From the NCBI GenBank assembly GCA_948567375.1, contig OX419760.1, positions 8,556,001-8,620,000 of the forward strand: a stretch of DNA of 64,000 bases, given 5' to 3'. Shown here piece after piece: positions 11,691-22,758 of the stretch. Numbering within the stretch: the first letter of the stretch is position 1; the number at the start of each line of letters is the position of its first letter. The notes beneath the pieces are model-generated. The model saw only the letters and a program-made list of their open reading frames with translations. It was not told the DNA's origin and did no database searches. A program made the translations under genes and the position numbers. Source of the stretch: Lunularia cruciata. Its lineage: Eukaryota > Streptophyta > Marchantiopsida > Lunulariales > Lunulariaceae.

Positions 11691-12499
11691 GAATTCCATG
11701 TTACTTGTGGCACTTAGGACTAATAAGATCCATCATTAGGCCCTACACCTTCAAAACTCAATTGCCAACACTCTCCTTGACATTCAAACAACTGAACTCC
11801 TATTATAAGATTTGCACCACTACTTGTGCAAGTGCATTCAAAGCCAAACACTAGGTGAATATGGATTGATTAGACTAGACTTTGGATTATATACAAAGTT
11901 ACATGGAAAAGTGGACTCTCAAATTATTGGGCCAAAGCCTTATGTACAATTTCTTATCATTACTCCACTTTGTACTAAATTATGTTTGACAGTTAAGTGG
12001 GTTCTTTGCCAAACCTAGCTACTTTGCCACCACCAATTACAGTCCTAATTTCTATTTTATCCTATTGTAACTACCTAATGAAAATTTTGACAAGTGGCAA
12101 GGAAGCTATCAGTTCTTCCCCAAAGTATGCACTTGAGGCATAGATTTGCTCCTTATATTACCACACCAAAGTGATGTTTGGCTGGAAATGGGAGGTGCAA
12201 ACCTGAAGGTCATTTGCACTAAAATCCTACAAGGCCAAAGTCCTTGGTTTTGTTTCTATCTTGCAAATTTACAGAGAACTTTTTAGTGGTGTCCAAAGTT
12301 CTTGCAAGTATGGAATTCTATGTGCAATTATCAGATGGCATTGTTGAGATCAAACTAGTCTATCAACATGGTTCCATCTTCTACCAAGTGAAATATCCTT
12401 AGCCATGTGCTTTGTTGTGAGGAGCAACCTTTGCCTTTAAGTCGTCAGAGAACTTCCATGGTTCACTCCTTGTAGTTTGCAATCTTCAATAGACATAAA
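11691..12499. other. No gene seen
   Basis: Short frames only. It may be the downstream non-coding part of the minus-strand family D remnant. Confidence 0.3.
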
Positions 12500-15400
12500 T
12501 TATGGAACTTGGTGTACTTCCTATCTACATGGCCCTTGAGTTGGAGAGCATGTTGGTCCATTCACTCCTCCTTGGAACATTTCTCTTCCAATTTTGTACT
12601 TATAACTTGAATTCATGGATCTTTGTCTTCATTGCCTTCCCTTCAGCTTCTTCTTCTTTGAGCAACTTCACAAACTGGTTTTGGACTTCTTTGGCTTGTT
12701 GGATGTTATCCTTCTTCATCTCTTCCAAGTGCAGCACTATGCATGTAAGTATTCTTGGAATGCCTTATGCATCCACTCTCTTTCTACATCCTTCTTAGCC
12801 CATATCAACTCCTTTGCATAGCCACATATAATACACAATCTCTAGGCACTCCTTATGGTACTAAGGAAGTATGAGTTCTATCAATTGCAAGACCACTCCC
12901 ACCAAATGTATGACAAAGTGTGCCCTTCCAAGATTAAGCTGGTGGTGGTTTGGCTTGCTTTATCTTCTTCTCTCTTCTTTTCTATAGTAAGGAATTTTAC
13001 TTCTTCTCTGATTGGTTCTTGAGCCTAGCTTGCTTTGATGTCTATCTCCTCTTCCTTGGCCCCTTCTTGTTCTTTGGGCCAAATGTCTTCTTGAATTTGG
13101 GCCAGAGTTCTTCCTTTCCTTCTTGATGAATGATCTACTTGCCCAAAGATGCGAATTGAGGAGTGGGGCTAAGGGTTTGAGGGTTTGGGATGTACTTGCA
13201 GTTCCCTCTTGCACACCTTCTTCTTCTACCTTGCCTTCTTTGATCATAGGAAGTTTTGGATGGGGAGTTGATTGAGTATCTTGGTATTGCTCTTCTTCTT
13301 GATCTTCTTCTTCCTCCTCCTTGGTATCTTCCTCCAAAGTTGCATTTTATTTGTTAATGAAGTTACTTCAATAACTAGAGGGTTATTATTTGTGCTCTTC
13401 CTAATTGGAGTAGTGGTGTGATAGCCCAAGGTTGATGTCCGTACAGTACAATCAGTAAGAATAGATTGTTCTACAAGGATACATGTCAGAAATGACTAAG
13501 AATGAATCAAAGTGTTATAATCCATTTATTATTTCCTATTTAACCTCTTTGGCAAGAACACTCCTAGAAGAAGGTAGTGTCATCCACTATGGTGCATTAT
13601 ATCAAAAAGAAAAAAAAAGAATCACTTTCACTCTAAATACTAGCAAAGATTGTTCTTTAAGGTGATGGCTTGCTTCACTATGAGTGCCAATCCATTCTAA
13701 TGTCATTGCAACTACAAGTGTGATCCATTCTTCCTAAAAGGTACAGCTTCTAAGTTTTTTGATTTTGTGGTATTGCCTGTGCGGTGAGGTTTCCAATCCA
13801 CTCCTTGCATAGGTTCACTCCTTGTGTGCACATCCTAATCAAAGGCATGTACTTGCTCAATACTAAGCACTTGAGACCTTCTTGTGAAATTCCTCACCTC
13901 TACTCTTGCTTAGACACATTGATAACAATAAAATGGAAGGATATAGAACCTGCAAAGAATTCAGATTACTTTTTACTTGTAATCAAAGTATGAAAGTAAT
14001 GAACATGAGTGCCTTTGGTCCTCAACGTTAAGTAACTTTTTGGCTTTGAGCGAAAGGGATCAGGACCCCAAGTGGATCTCTTGAAATTCTAATCTACACT
14101 ATACATCACTTGCTTAAGAATTTAAGCCAATCTTATCCTAATTATCAATGGTTTTATTAGGTGCCTAACACATGTTAGGAAAGGTGTTAGTTCTTCCTCC
14201 TTAATCTAGTTTTAAACTATAATGCCAAAGTCCTATACAATATTGAGCGCACTAGATGAAGTATATACCATTTTGAGTGTGGATGCTATTATACAACTTC
14301 AAGTATTTGGATAGATATGGTAGAGTGATCATGTCTACAAAGGGCTTTCCTTTGGAGGAGTGCCTTTGGTCTAGATTGTTGGGAGAAATAGACTATGTTT
14401 GCCCCTAGATACCTAATTAACTTATCTATTTGAGCTTGATATGTTGCTATTTCTAACATATGAGTTTGGCAGGTTTATGTGAATTTTTTTTGTCAATGTG
14501 CTCTATTAAGCACAATGACAATTGGTTCATCTTCTCTACTGCATAGGCCTGATTCTCTAAGCTTTGAACCTTGAAATCTAGCTCATGGTTTGTTGTATAT
14601 AGTGCTCAAAGTTTTCCTTCTTCTTTCAATTTCTCAACAAAGAAATTTCAGGCCTTCTCCATGTGATTAATTCTCTTAAGCCAATCTTCTTCCATTTGTT
14701 TAGTCCAAGTATCTCACTATGCCTTTTGTATTTCCTGCAAATGGGCACTCTCTAATTGCTTGGTCTTTTCTCCTTCCAATCCTTGGTTAGGAAATCTAGT
14801 TGCAATGCCTCATCTGTTTTATACTCTTACAATTGGTATTCTAAGGTGAAAGCTCAATCATAGCATTCCTTGAATTCACTCCTAGTGCTCTCTAACTCTT
14901 GGCACTTGTCATGAGATAGAACCTTGGCTTCCTTCTTGTATTGCTTGTGCACAACTCAGAGTGCAATCAACTCATCTTGCACCCTTCTGGTTTCCTTGGC
15001 TTGGTGGTCATACTTTTTCTCCAAGGTGGCACTCCTTCTCTTGAGCTCTTGGTTTTCCTACAACAAGATACCTACATTTGTCACCTCTTCCTTGCACAAG
15101 TCTTTGGCTTTTGCTACTTCCTCCTTGACCATGTCGTCTTTGGCTTCCTTAGTAAATAATTATTTGTGCATACTTTGGACAAGTGCAGTATAGTCCACAA
15201 TGTCAAGACATTGGGCTTTGTACTAAGGCATCAATACCTCCATTAGTTGTAGCACAACTCCTATTAAATGTATTACAAAATTAGCTCCTTTTCAGATTGG
15301 CACTAGTATCAAAGGTGGTATTCCTTTCTAAAACATTTCTAAGCCCCTAGTATAATATCTGGAACATCATCATCAATGTAAACATACTTCTCTTTGGAAT

Positions 15401-15892
15401 GATTGTTGATTTGGTCTTCCTCTAGTTGTAGGACTTAAGCCTTGTCTAAACTTTAGGCCAAAGTTCTTGGACATTTGAGTACTCAGCTCAATCTTGTTAT
15501 TCTTTGGTGGCTTGCTCTTTGATGGGGCTCAATGGCATGTTTTTTGGCATTTTAGTCTCTCTTCTCAAGTCCTCCTTAAAGTCTCTATGTATGGTCTTGG
15601 CATGTTGATAAAAAAAAAGTATGCCCAATCTTCTGGCTTGCTTGAGAACATATAATCAAAAGCACAATCTGGCTATTAGTCAAGCATGTGGTTTTTTGGG
15701 TTTGAAAAGTTTCATAATTGCCTCTATTATGGCTCTTTGTACAAGATCTTTGTAACTAGCTACCCTCCACCTATTGTTCTTTGACCTCTTATTGTTGAAG
15801 GTGGCTTTAATCTTGGGCATTAACTCCTTGTTAGTGTAGAGTCCAAGGTCATGGTGCTTGAAACTCTTGCATCCACACCAAGAACCATTCAC
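12500..15892 (-). pseudogene. Family D: decayed homologue of the LTR-encoded coiled-coil protein
   Basis: Minus strand, read from 15892 downward. The stretch at 15680-15892 contains KRSKNNRWRVASYKDLVQRA and IMKLFKPKK. It matches the element B LTR frame (KRTKNGYKVESYKDPVRRG, MALLKPE) at the same place in the protein. Just downstream MFSSKPEDWAYFF matches LFAGEPINWARCF. At 14500-15260 a coiled coil follows (ENQELKRRSATLEKKYDHQA), then an acidic run at 13200-13337 and more coiled coil at 12550-12830. The N-terminal 160 or so residues are missing, cut where element C begins near 15950. Stops and frameshifts are frequent. The function of the parent protein is unknown. Confidence 0.65.
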
Positions 15893-15959
15893 TAATTGTC
15901 CTTTATCTATATAATAATATGGAATTTAACAACAAAGTTAGTATGGCTAATGAAGTAGC

Positions 15960-16315
15960 AAATAAGAGAAATAAGCCTAGAATATTCCAAAAGTATCTAG
16001 AAAGCTTCTTAGGAAGCTTCTTGGCTAGCTTAGCTTGCACCCCAAGTAGGTAGCTTCTAAAAGCTTCCAACTAGCTTAGCTTGCATGCCAAGTAAATGGC
16101 TTCTAGAAGAAAGCCTCTTGAGAAGCTTCCATATTAACTTGGCTTGCACTCAAGGAAAGTGGCTCAAGGAAGCTTCTTGAGAAGGTTCTCAAGAGCCTTG
16201 TAGGATCTTTATAAATACAAGAGCCAAAGCTCATGCTAGGCATTTGGAGTTTACCCACATTCAAGTGTCCCAATGTGATCTTCCATTCTCCTATTTCTCT
16301 CCTTGATCTTGGTTT
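15960..16315 (+). repeat. Element C 5' LTR (partial) with internal repeats
   Basis: Sequence immediately before a tRNA-iMet-type primer site. It has three imperfect copies of a unit of about 60 bases built on AAGCTTC and TAGCTTAGCTTGCA (about 15990-16180) and a TATA-like TATAAATA near 16210. This matches an LTR with U3 repeats and a promoter. The LTR start was not resolved; family D sequence ends just before it. Confidence 0.55.
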
Positions 16316-16322
16316 TTTATAT

Positions 16323-16334
16323 TGGTATCAAAAC
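16323..16334 (+). other. Primer binding site of element C (tRNA-iMet type)
   Basis: TGGTATCAAAAC is a slightly altered form of TGGTATCAGAGC, the usual plant site complementary to the 3' end of initiator methionine tRNA, which primes minus-strand DNA synthesis. It lies between the LTR-like sequence and the gag remnant. Confidence 0.65.
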
Positions 16335-16699
16335 ACGAATAGGATGGATGGAATTTATGGACCACCAAATCCACTTCTGCTAAACATTGGGATTTTTGTA
16401 TCCAAGAACTACCCAAGCATTGTTTCACATAATTATCATCTCATGCTTTGGGCAAGATTTTGTTCATATGATCACCTTGTTTAAGGAACCCTTTGATACT
16501 TCCGATTGTACCTTATGGAGAATAGTAGACGTGTTGCATCTTTATGTTAATAAATTAGATAAATTGGGAGTAGTGGGATAGAGTAGTGGCCATTGCGGCA
16601 ATACTAGATGTTATCATTACTATGCAACAACAAATCAAGCATCTTGCTTGATTGTTAGATGAACAAGACCAGCAACAAAAAGAACACATAAAGAGTGCA

Positions 16700-17300
16700 C
16701 CGGTTCAAGATAGAGAAGATCAAATCTGATCTCCAAAACCCAAGGTGTTTGAAGGCAAGAATCTTTTGGGCAAAATGGAGAATTTTGTGTTTGATTGCAA
16801 TTGTTACTTTGAAGCTACCAATCTTGAAGATAAACAAAAATAGATTCTCTTGGCTTCTAGCCAATTGGATGGTGTGGCAAAAATTTGGTGGCGATTCCAA
16901 GTGGAGCAAGCTGAACGACAAATTGTTGTACCAATCTTGACATGGGCAAAATTCAAGGATGCAGTACTTGGTTGATTTCAAACCATAAATGCCACCCAAC
17001 CCGCACGAGATAAATTGGCGGAGTTGAAGCAGATTGGCTCTGTAAGGAGCTACATCATGCAATTTTAGAACATCATTATGCAAATTCCAGATATACAAGA
17101 AGGTGAAGTTTTGGATCAATTTGTGAAGGGCTTGAAGTCACAAACAAAACTAGAGGTGACCATGCAGGAACCAAAAAATGTGAAAGAAGCCATGCAATTG
17201 GCTGAGCACTTTGATTCCTTGGCTGCGACAACTTGGTCTTGACCTCAACCTACACAAAGCCTACTAGTACACTATGCATAGGTGGAGGAACCGGCACCAA
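16700..17300 (+). pseudogene. Element C gag (chromovirus type)
   Basis: A capsid-type Gag is readable with stops: KVFEGKNLLGKMENFVFD, QLDGVAKIWWRFQVEQ, LTWAKFKDAVL, then VLDQFVKGLKSQTKLEVTMQ. This is the retrotransposon Gag pattern seen upstream of protease in plant chromoviruses; the protein forms the particle that encloses the RNA. At least four in-frame stops occur. A long minus-strand open frame over the same stretch (16655-17119) is a shadow. Confidence 0.75.
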
Positions 17301-17539
17301 TGGAGATTGATGCTATCCAATGGAGACCACTTGGTACAGTAGATAGAGAACGATTGCAACAACATGGTGGTTTTTTTTTGCATTGTTGAATGTCCACTTA
17401 GGAATAGACGACCTCAACAATTCCCCAAATGGAGTTTGTGGAGCAAAATGATCAAGGAAACAAGGAATCCCAATAGGAGAATTCAAGCCGCCTAATGGGA
17501 GCTTAATTAGTTCCAATGAGATTGAAGGCTCAACCTATG

Positions 17540-17859
17540 CAAGTTTGCTTCACTTGCAAGGTACGATATCTAATTGGGGTTGTAGGATTTTGGTTGATTT
17601 TGGAAGTTCATAGAATTACATGTCTATACAAGTATCAAAGGAATTGGATATTCCTATCAAGCCAGTAATCGGAAATAGATTGATGATAGTGGATGGTAGA
17701 AAGGGTTTTACATTTGGTACCTTGCATCCTGTTACCTTCAAGATTGGGAAGAAGTATTTGGAATGTATAAGGTTTATAGTGGCACCTCTATACTACAATG
17801 TCATTCTAGGACTACCTTGGCTTGAACATCATATGGTTCAATTTGATTGGACCCGATGA
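17540..17859 (+). pseudogene. Element C aspartic protease
   Basis: Retropepsin-like domain that would cut the Gag-Pol polyprotein. The active-site motif reads VDFGSS, where the family has VDSGST, followed by a stop and NYMSIQVSKEL. The second half shows FIVAPLYYNVILGLPWLEHH, whose ILGxPWL is the usual C-terminal flap and helix. The open part is 17620-17859. It lies in order after gag and before a tandem-repeat linker. Confidence 0.8.
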
Positions 17860-17940
17860 CAAATTCAAGTCCAACACTAAAGTAGGAATTTCCAATTAGG
17901 ATGTCTAGCACCTTTGAGTAAGACACCTAAGAATAATAAA

Positions 17941-18120
17941 TCTCAAGATGGAAAGTTTGTTGAGAAGATAGCCATAGAGCAAGCCTTGAAGGGAGATGGG
18001 TCCCAAGACAAGAAGTTTGCCAAGAAGGTAACCATGCAACAAGCACTGAAGAGAGATGAATCCCTAGATGAGAAGTTTGATAGTGAAGCAGCCATAGAGC
18101 AAGCTTTGGAGAAAGATAAG
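17941..18120 (+). repeat. Three tandem 60-bp units encoding a 20-residue repeat
   Basis: Units 17941-18000, 18001-18060 and 18061-18120 are each exactly 60 bases and in frame. They encode SQDGKFVEKIAIEQALKGDG, then SQDKKFAKKVTMQQALKRDE and SLDEKFDSEAAIEQALEKDK. They lie in an open frame (17914-18204) between protease and where RT should begin. The frame then reads IKPIAQGQFEEGQEP, a typical pre-RT linker, and is cut at about 18262. Confidence 0.9.
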
Positions 18121-18261
18121 TCTATATTTGGGATGTGGATCAAGCCGATTGCACAAGGACAATTTGAAGAGGGCCAAGAGCCTCATCAAGCAATGGTTGA
18201 TTAGATAGTTCAGGAGTTTGTGGACTTTGAGAGTCAAGTGCAAGACTTTGAGAGTCAATGA

Positions 18262-18981
18262 AGTTGGTAGATTTCTTTATGAATGCATTATCACTAGGTT
18301 TGGATGCCCTTTGGAGTTGGTTTTTGATAGAGGAGTAGAGTTTACAAGAAGCATTACTTCAGCCATGCTACAACATTTCTCTATCACACATAGAGTAACT
18401 ACATCCTATAAGACAAATTCCAATGGCTTGGCAGAGAGAACCAATCAGACCTTGTGCATGATGTTGGCCAAAGATGAAAAAATGGAGGGGGCTAAACGTC
18501 ATTGGGACAAGAGGATTCATGCAGTTTTGTGGGAGTATGGGACAACCATGAAGACTTCCACCGTGTATTCTCCATTTCAATTGGTATATGATATTAAGTC
18601 TACCTTACCTACTCACTTTGATCTTCCTACATTCCAAAGCATTCATAGGATATTGAAGAAAGCACAAGGAGGTGATGCAGAGAAGTCAAGGAAGGATCAA
18701 CTCATGGAGTTGGAAGAGGCAAGAGCATTTGTTATGGTTTGAGAGGAGCAAGCCCAAAGAAAACAAAAGGAGAGCTATGACAAGAGACAAGGCAAGAAGA
18801 AGGTGGTGCCTTTCAAAGAAGGTGATTGGGTAATCTTGTTTGATTCCATTTGATTCAAGAGAGTGCAAAAGAATTTTTTGCCTAAGTACTTTGGACCTTT
18901 CATAGTGGAGAAGGTGTGGGGCAATTACACCTATGATCTCAAGGATTTGGGAGGAAGACACTTTGATAGAATTAACCATAA
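18262..18981 (+). pseudogene. Family A1: truncated integrase
   Basis: Starts abruptly inside the integrase core, matching copy A2 from about 31847 on. The core reads GRFLYECIITRFGCPLELVF. The second catalytic Asp is kept (VFDRGVEF; A2 has VSDRGGEF), and the Glu is in NGLAERTNQT. An in-frame TGA follows (18740-18742) at the same place as in A2 and A3, then the C-terminal domain (KEGDWVILFD, KYFGPFIVEKVWGNYTYDL). The coding end is joined directly to the LTR at 18982. About 95 bases present in A2, including the polypurine tract, are absent. Confidence 0.85.
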
Positions 18982-19649
18982 TGTAACACCCATTTGTGCA
19001 TGTGTGTGGTATTGTGATATTTAGCTTGGTATTACAAGTACTTGAGAGATATTGTTTATATAGAGATAAAAGATGGTTCTACATTAGTCATGATTAGCTA
19101 GAGTTAGTCATAGCTAAGATAGAAGGGACCTTACTTTAGAGGAGGTGAAAAAGATGAGCACCACTTTTTTGGATTCTAGTGTGTTGACTTGGTATTATTT
19201 CTAGGTGTTTGGCTTTGAGGAAAGAGTTGAGAACTCTTGGGCCCGCAAGCCTTTTTGTTTTGGATTCTTCTATAGTCCAAGGATAGCCCATGTGAAGGAA
19301 TCCTAGACTTAGTGGTTGGGTCAAGATAGGATCACATGCTAGTGGAATATGCCCATGTGAATGGATATTCCTTTATACTTTTTTACTTTACTTGACTTTT
19401 AGTCTAGTAACTTGAGCTACTACAGTAATTAGTAACTTTGGTACGTAACTATTTCATAAGTATATAAACAAGGGATGAGGAGGTACTCATCATCCTTTCA
19501 TTTGCAACTATCTCTCTCTCATTGAGTTCTCTAGTGAGCAATGTCTTGAGTCTTGGAGTGTTAGCCTGGAGGAGTATGATGGAGTTGGAGTTCCTTGCCT
19601 TCTAAGTCCATGGTGTGCTACCATAATAGCCATCAGAGGTTCACCTGAG
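18982..19649 (+). repeat. Family A1 LTR, 5' portion (interrupted by element B)
   Basis: Begins TGTAACACCC and runs colinearly with the A2 LTRs, including the TATATAAA promoter region near 19460. It ends in CTGAG at 19645-19649, which is the target duplication of element B. The remaining 21 bases of the LTR are at 41195-41215, on the far side of B. Confidence 0.95.
19645..19649 (+). repeat. Target site duplication of element B, left copy
   Basis: CTGAG directly precedes the LTR start and is repeated at 41190-41194 directly after the other LTR. A 5-bp duplication is typical of Ty3/gypsy integration. Confidence 0.95.
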
Positions 19650-20035
19650 TGTGGTGCCCACATTTTTTGTTTTTTTCAAAATAAAGGAGAAGAAGTGTAT
19701 AGAGAAGTCGGATTGTGCCAATATGGCCGAAGAAGACGAAGAAAACTGTCTTTGGGGTGAAACCCGAAGTAAAGTGACTTCGGGTCATAAGGCAAAGTAC
19801 TCTGAAATGCCGTGTCAGCATACAATACGAAGTAAATTGTCTTCGGCTCGGGGGGAGCTCAACCCGAGGCAAAGACAGTCTAACAACCTTTCGTTGGGGC
19901 GAGAAATTCAAGAAGGGGCCGTTTCAAAATTGGCGGCTCATACGCGTGAAGGTGGGGTGACAATGACGGGTGCATGCCGGAGGTGTGATTTCTTGGTAGA
20001 AACTCGAAGCGACGGAAGACGAAGAAGTGCAACTC

Positions 20036-20043
20036 TATAAAAA
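20036..20043 (+). promoter_or_regulatory. TATA-like box upstream of the LTR frame (5' LTR)
   Basis: TATAAAAA lies 20 bases upstream of the ATG at 20063 and is conserved in the other LTR at 37796-37803. It could drive the LTR frame, although the spacing leaves little or no 5' untranslated region. Confidence 0.45.
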
Positions 20044-20062
20044 TTGAAACTGCAACGACAAA

Positions 20063-22634
20063 ATGTCAAGCAATTTTCCTTCGCCGTTGAGGAGTCATCT
20101 TGCAGGTGATCGGGGAAAGGGAAATAGAGTTGGACTCGTGTTAGTGCATAAGGGAGAAGTCGAGGGAGAGAAATCGAGAGACCAAAAGAAAGCAAAAGAG
20201 ATGGGAGGAGGGAAGAAGAACTCCAAATTTGCAGTGAGAAATCATGCAATTTGGAGATTAGATATAGTAGCAAGGATCAAAGTCTTGAGCCGACTTCAGA
20301 TCACTTTTCTGGCATGGAACTGGAACGTAAGTTTTCCAGGATTCATGACAGAAATCATCGAGAGTAAATGTCTCAATGGTCCCGAGGAAGAAGAGAAAAG
20401 AGGAAATCCGGCTCGCTGGACAGAGTCGGATTGGAGACCTGTACTCGGGAAGGAGGCAGGCTCGGAGCAGGGAGCCACGTTCTTGGGGAAAGGAGAGATA
20501 GCCCAAGAAACGCAGGAGGTGAGAGATGCCTTCTCGTCGAAGAGGACGAAGAATGGGTATAAAGTTGAGAGCTATAAGGACCCAGTGAGGAGAGGAATTG
20601 TGAGTGCACTAATAGCCCTCCTGAAGCCGGAGAGAACTACCTATGTGATGAAACACCAAGCGGTGTTCTTTCACAAGTTATTTGCAGGAGAACCGATAAA
20701 TTGGGCAAGGTGCTTTCATGGAAGAACGAGGCAGATGGTGTGGAATCTGTGGGATAAGTCGCCTCCACACTACATCGTACCATTTGCAGCCCATTTTTAC
20801 CTCGGGTTAAATCTACTCAATGTGGCTGAGCGTAATCGAATGGTGTCTCATTTCCATCCTGATTTGAGAAGAGAAGTCAACGCGGAGGAGTAGCAATACA
20901 TTCTCCAAATCCGGAGCACAGATGATTACTACGCGAAGATAGGGAAGAACGTGGAGGTCGTTGAAAGTACCCCGACGAAGAAGAGAACTTGGCAAGCAGG
21001 AGCCGAAGAAAGCAAGAAACCTTGGAAGATGCAGAAAAATAACCTGAGGCGAGGAATGGTGGTGATTGAGTCGGAGGATGAAGAATCAGAAGGCGAAGCC
21101 AAGCTCAAGACGGAGGACTCGGACCGTGAGGAGGAACCTGAGCTGACATTGCAAAGTGGAGATACAAGCAGTGACAGTGAGGAAGGAGGAGAGATGACAT
21201 AGGCACCAGCGGCTGAAGAATACAAAGAAGAAATGCAAGCCGAGGTAGACACCGAAGACAATGCGGCGCTGGTAGACGAAGTACCAGTGTGCGAGGAGAA
21301 GAAGATCGCAGTACAGCGAGGAATTTGCTCGAGACGTAAGGCAAAGTGTGAAGCGGGACCGAGTAGAGTGAAGGAAGAGGTAGAAGGGAGCTCGGGCAGT
21401 GACGCATCGATTCCGATACGAAGACTCCAGAGAAGAAGGCGAGTATCGGGAGAACATGAAGAAGGAAGAGAGACCACTCCGCGGGAGGACAAAGGTATCA
21501 GTAATGGAGTAGATTACCTGCAGATGGTAGTATGCTTGCTGTTGGTGAAGATGGAGAAGAAGAAGAAGGAGATGCAGTCTACTTGTCCAGAGGTAAAAAC
21601 TGTGTTGCAGGTCTTATCAAGATTGGAAGAAGAAAACTCGGAGTTAAAGAAGAGTATAACCCGAGGAGAGGAAGAGAGAGAAGTACTGCGAGCAGAAGTA
21701 GTCAAGAGGAGTCAGGTAATCAAAGACCTGAAGAGAGAAGTGAGTTATCGAGAAGATCTTGCAAGGAAGAGTGACATCGCAAGGGAGAGACAGGTAGCGG
21801 AGCATGAAATCTTGAAGCAGCAGTTTGCTGATTCAAGAGTCAAACTCATCCATGCTATGGCGGGGTAGCATCGAAGGATCAAGAGCTTGATCGAGTGATG
21901 GAGAGTATGGAGGAGAAGAAGCAACTCTGGCAGCGAGAGTTGGCTGCGAGATATAGAGAAGAAGAGAGATTACGAGACTTACTTTGTAATCAGGAAGAGA
22001 AGGTTGCACAGAAGGAGAAAGAGAAGGAAGCGGTGAAGGCTGAATTCGAAGAAGAATTGGCGATGTACAGAGAAGAATGGCTTGCAGATCGGGAACAAGA
22101 AAGGAAGACAAGATTGGAGCCATTGTAGGAGATAGTCCTCAGGGTAAACGCGATGTTAAGTACAGAGGCCAGCGTTCAAATTGAAGAAGCGCGTTTGCAT
22201 GAGTTGAAGTTGTTGGTGCAGGAGACGAGGCGAAGACAAGTGAAAGATACAGATTTGAATGCCTTGTTGATTAAATTGAGAACTCGTGTAGATAGGAAGA
22301 TCTTAGAAGTAGAAGACAATATCGCGATTAGATTAACTTAGTGAGAATAGAGTTAGAAAAGCTTCGGCGGGATGTTAAAGCAAAACCCGAAGTAGATAAC
22401 ATCGGGATCCAAATGTCTTCGGAGTTGCCCTCAGAGACATTAGAGAAGAGTGGGTCAAAGGATGAGGAGTTAGATAGATTACCCACTAGTGCAATTTCAG
22501 ATCAGGAAAGAGAATTGCTAGATCTGGTAGAAGATGTAGGAGTTGTGAAACCCGAGGACAGAATAGTAGGAAGTAAAGTTACTTCGGGTTCGGGTTTGAA
22601 AGCCGAGGAAGAAGTAGACATCGGATCGGATTAG
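20063..22634 (+). pseudogene. LTR-encoded coiled-coil protein, broken copy in the 5' LTR
   Basis: Same frame as 37823-40396 in the 3' LTR, but with more damage. Stops lie at about 20891 (CAG to TAG by comparison), 21200 (TCG to TAG) and 22126 (CAG to TAG). Single-base deletions lie near 21864 and 22336. The N-terminal domain (20063-20893), acidic middle (20951-21202) and coiled coil (21500-22340) are all still readable. As both LTRs are copied from one template at insertion, the 3' LTR shows that every one of these lesions arose after insertion. The frame was therefore essentially open when B landed. Confidence 0.85.
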
Positions 22635-22750
22635 TAACCGATTTGAGATTTGAAGGGGCAGATATGAAAGGTTGCATTGTCATTTTGGATCTGTAGGTTA
22701 GAACAATTGTTGTAGAACGGTATAGTTGTTAGAACTGTCGATTTGATCAC

Positions 22751-22758
22751 TATTTAAG
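22751..22758 (+). promoter_or_regulatory. Second TATA-like box, downstream of the LTR frame (5' LTR)
   Basis: TATTTAAG lies about 120 bases past the end of the LTR frame and is conserved at 40513-40520. If it drives the genomic RNA, then U3 spans about 3.1 kb and the LTR frame is a U3 gene, with R-U5 of about 0.65 kb. Confidence 0.4.

Noticed and set aside
12502-12821. Plus-strand hydrophobic frames suggesting a membrane protein
   Set aside because: They are the complement of Lys- and Glu-rich coiled-coil coding on the minus strand, which reads as Phe- and Leu-rich protein.
16655-17119. Minus-strand open frame of 154 codons
   Set aside because: It lies opposite the element C gag, whose plus-strand reading gives recognisable Gag blocks. 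The minus product is hydrophobic and unlike any domain.
20929-21492. Minus-strand open frame of 187 codons (and its twin at 38689-39252)
   Set aside because: It is the shadow of the acidic, Glu- and Ser-rich part of the LTR frame. The plus-strand frame is longer, begins and ends at matching places in both LTRs and has a homologue elsewhere.
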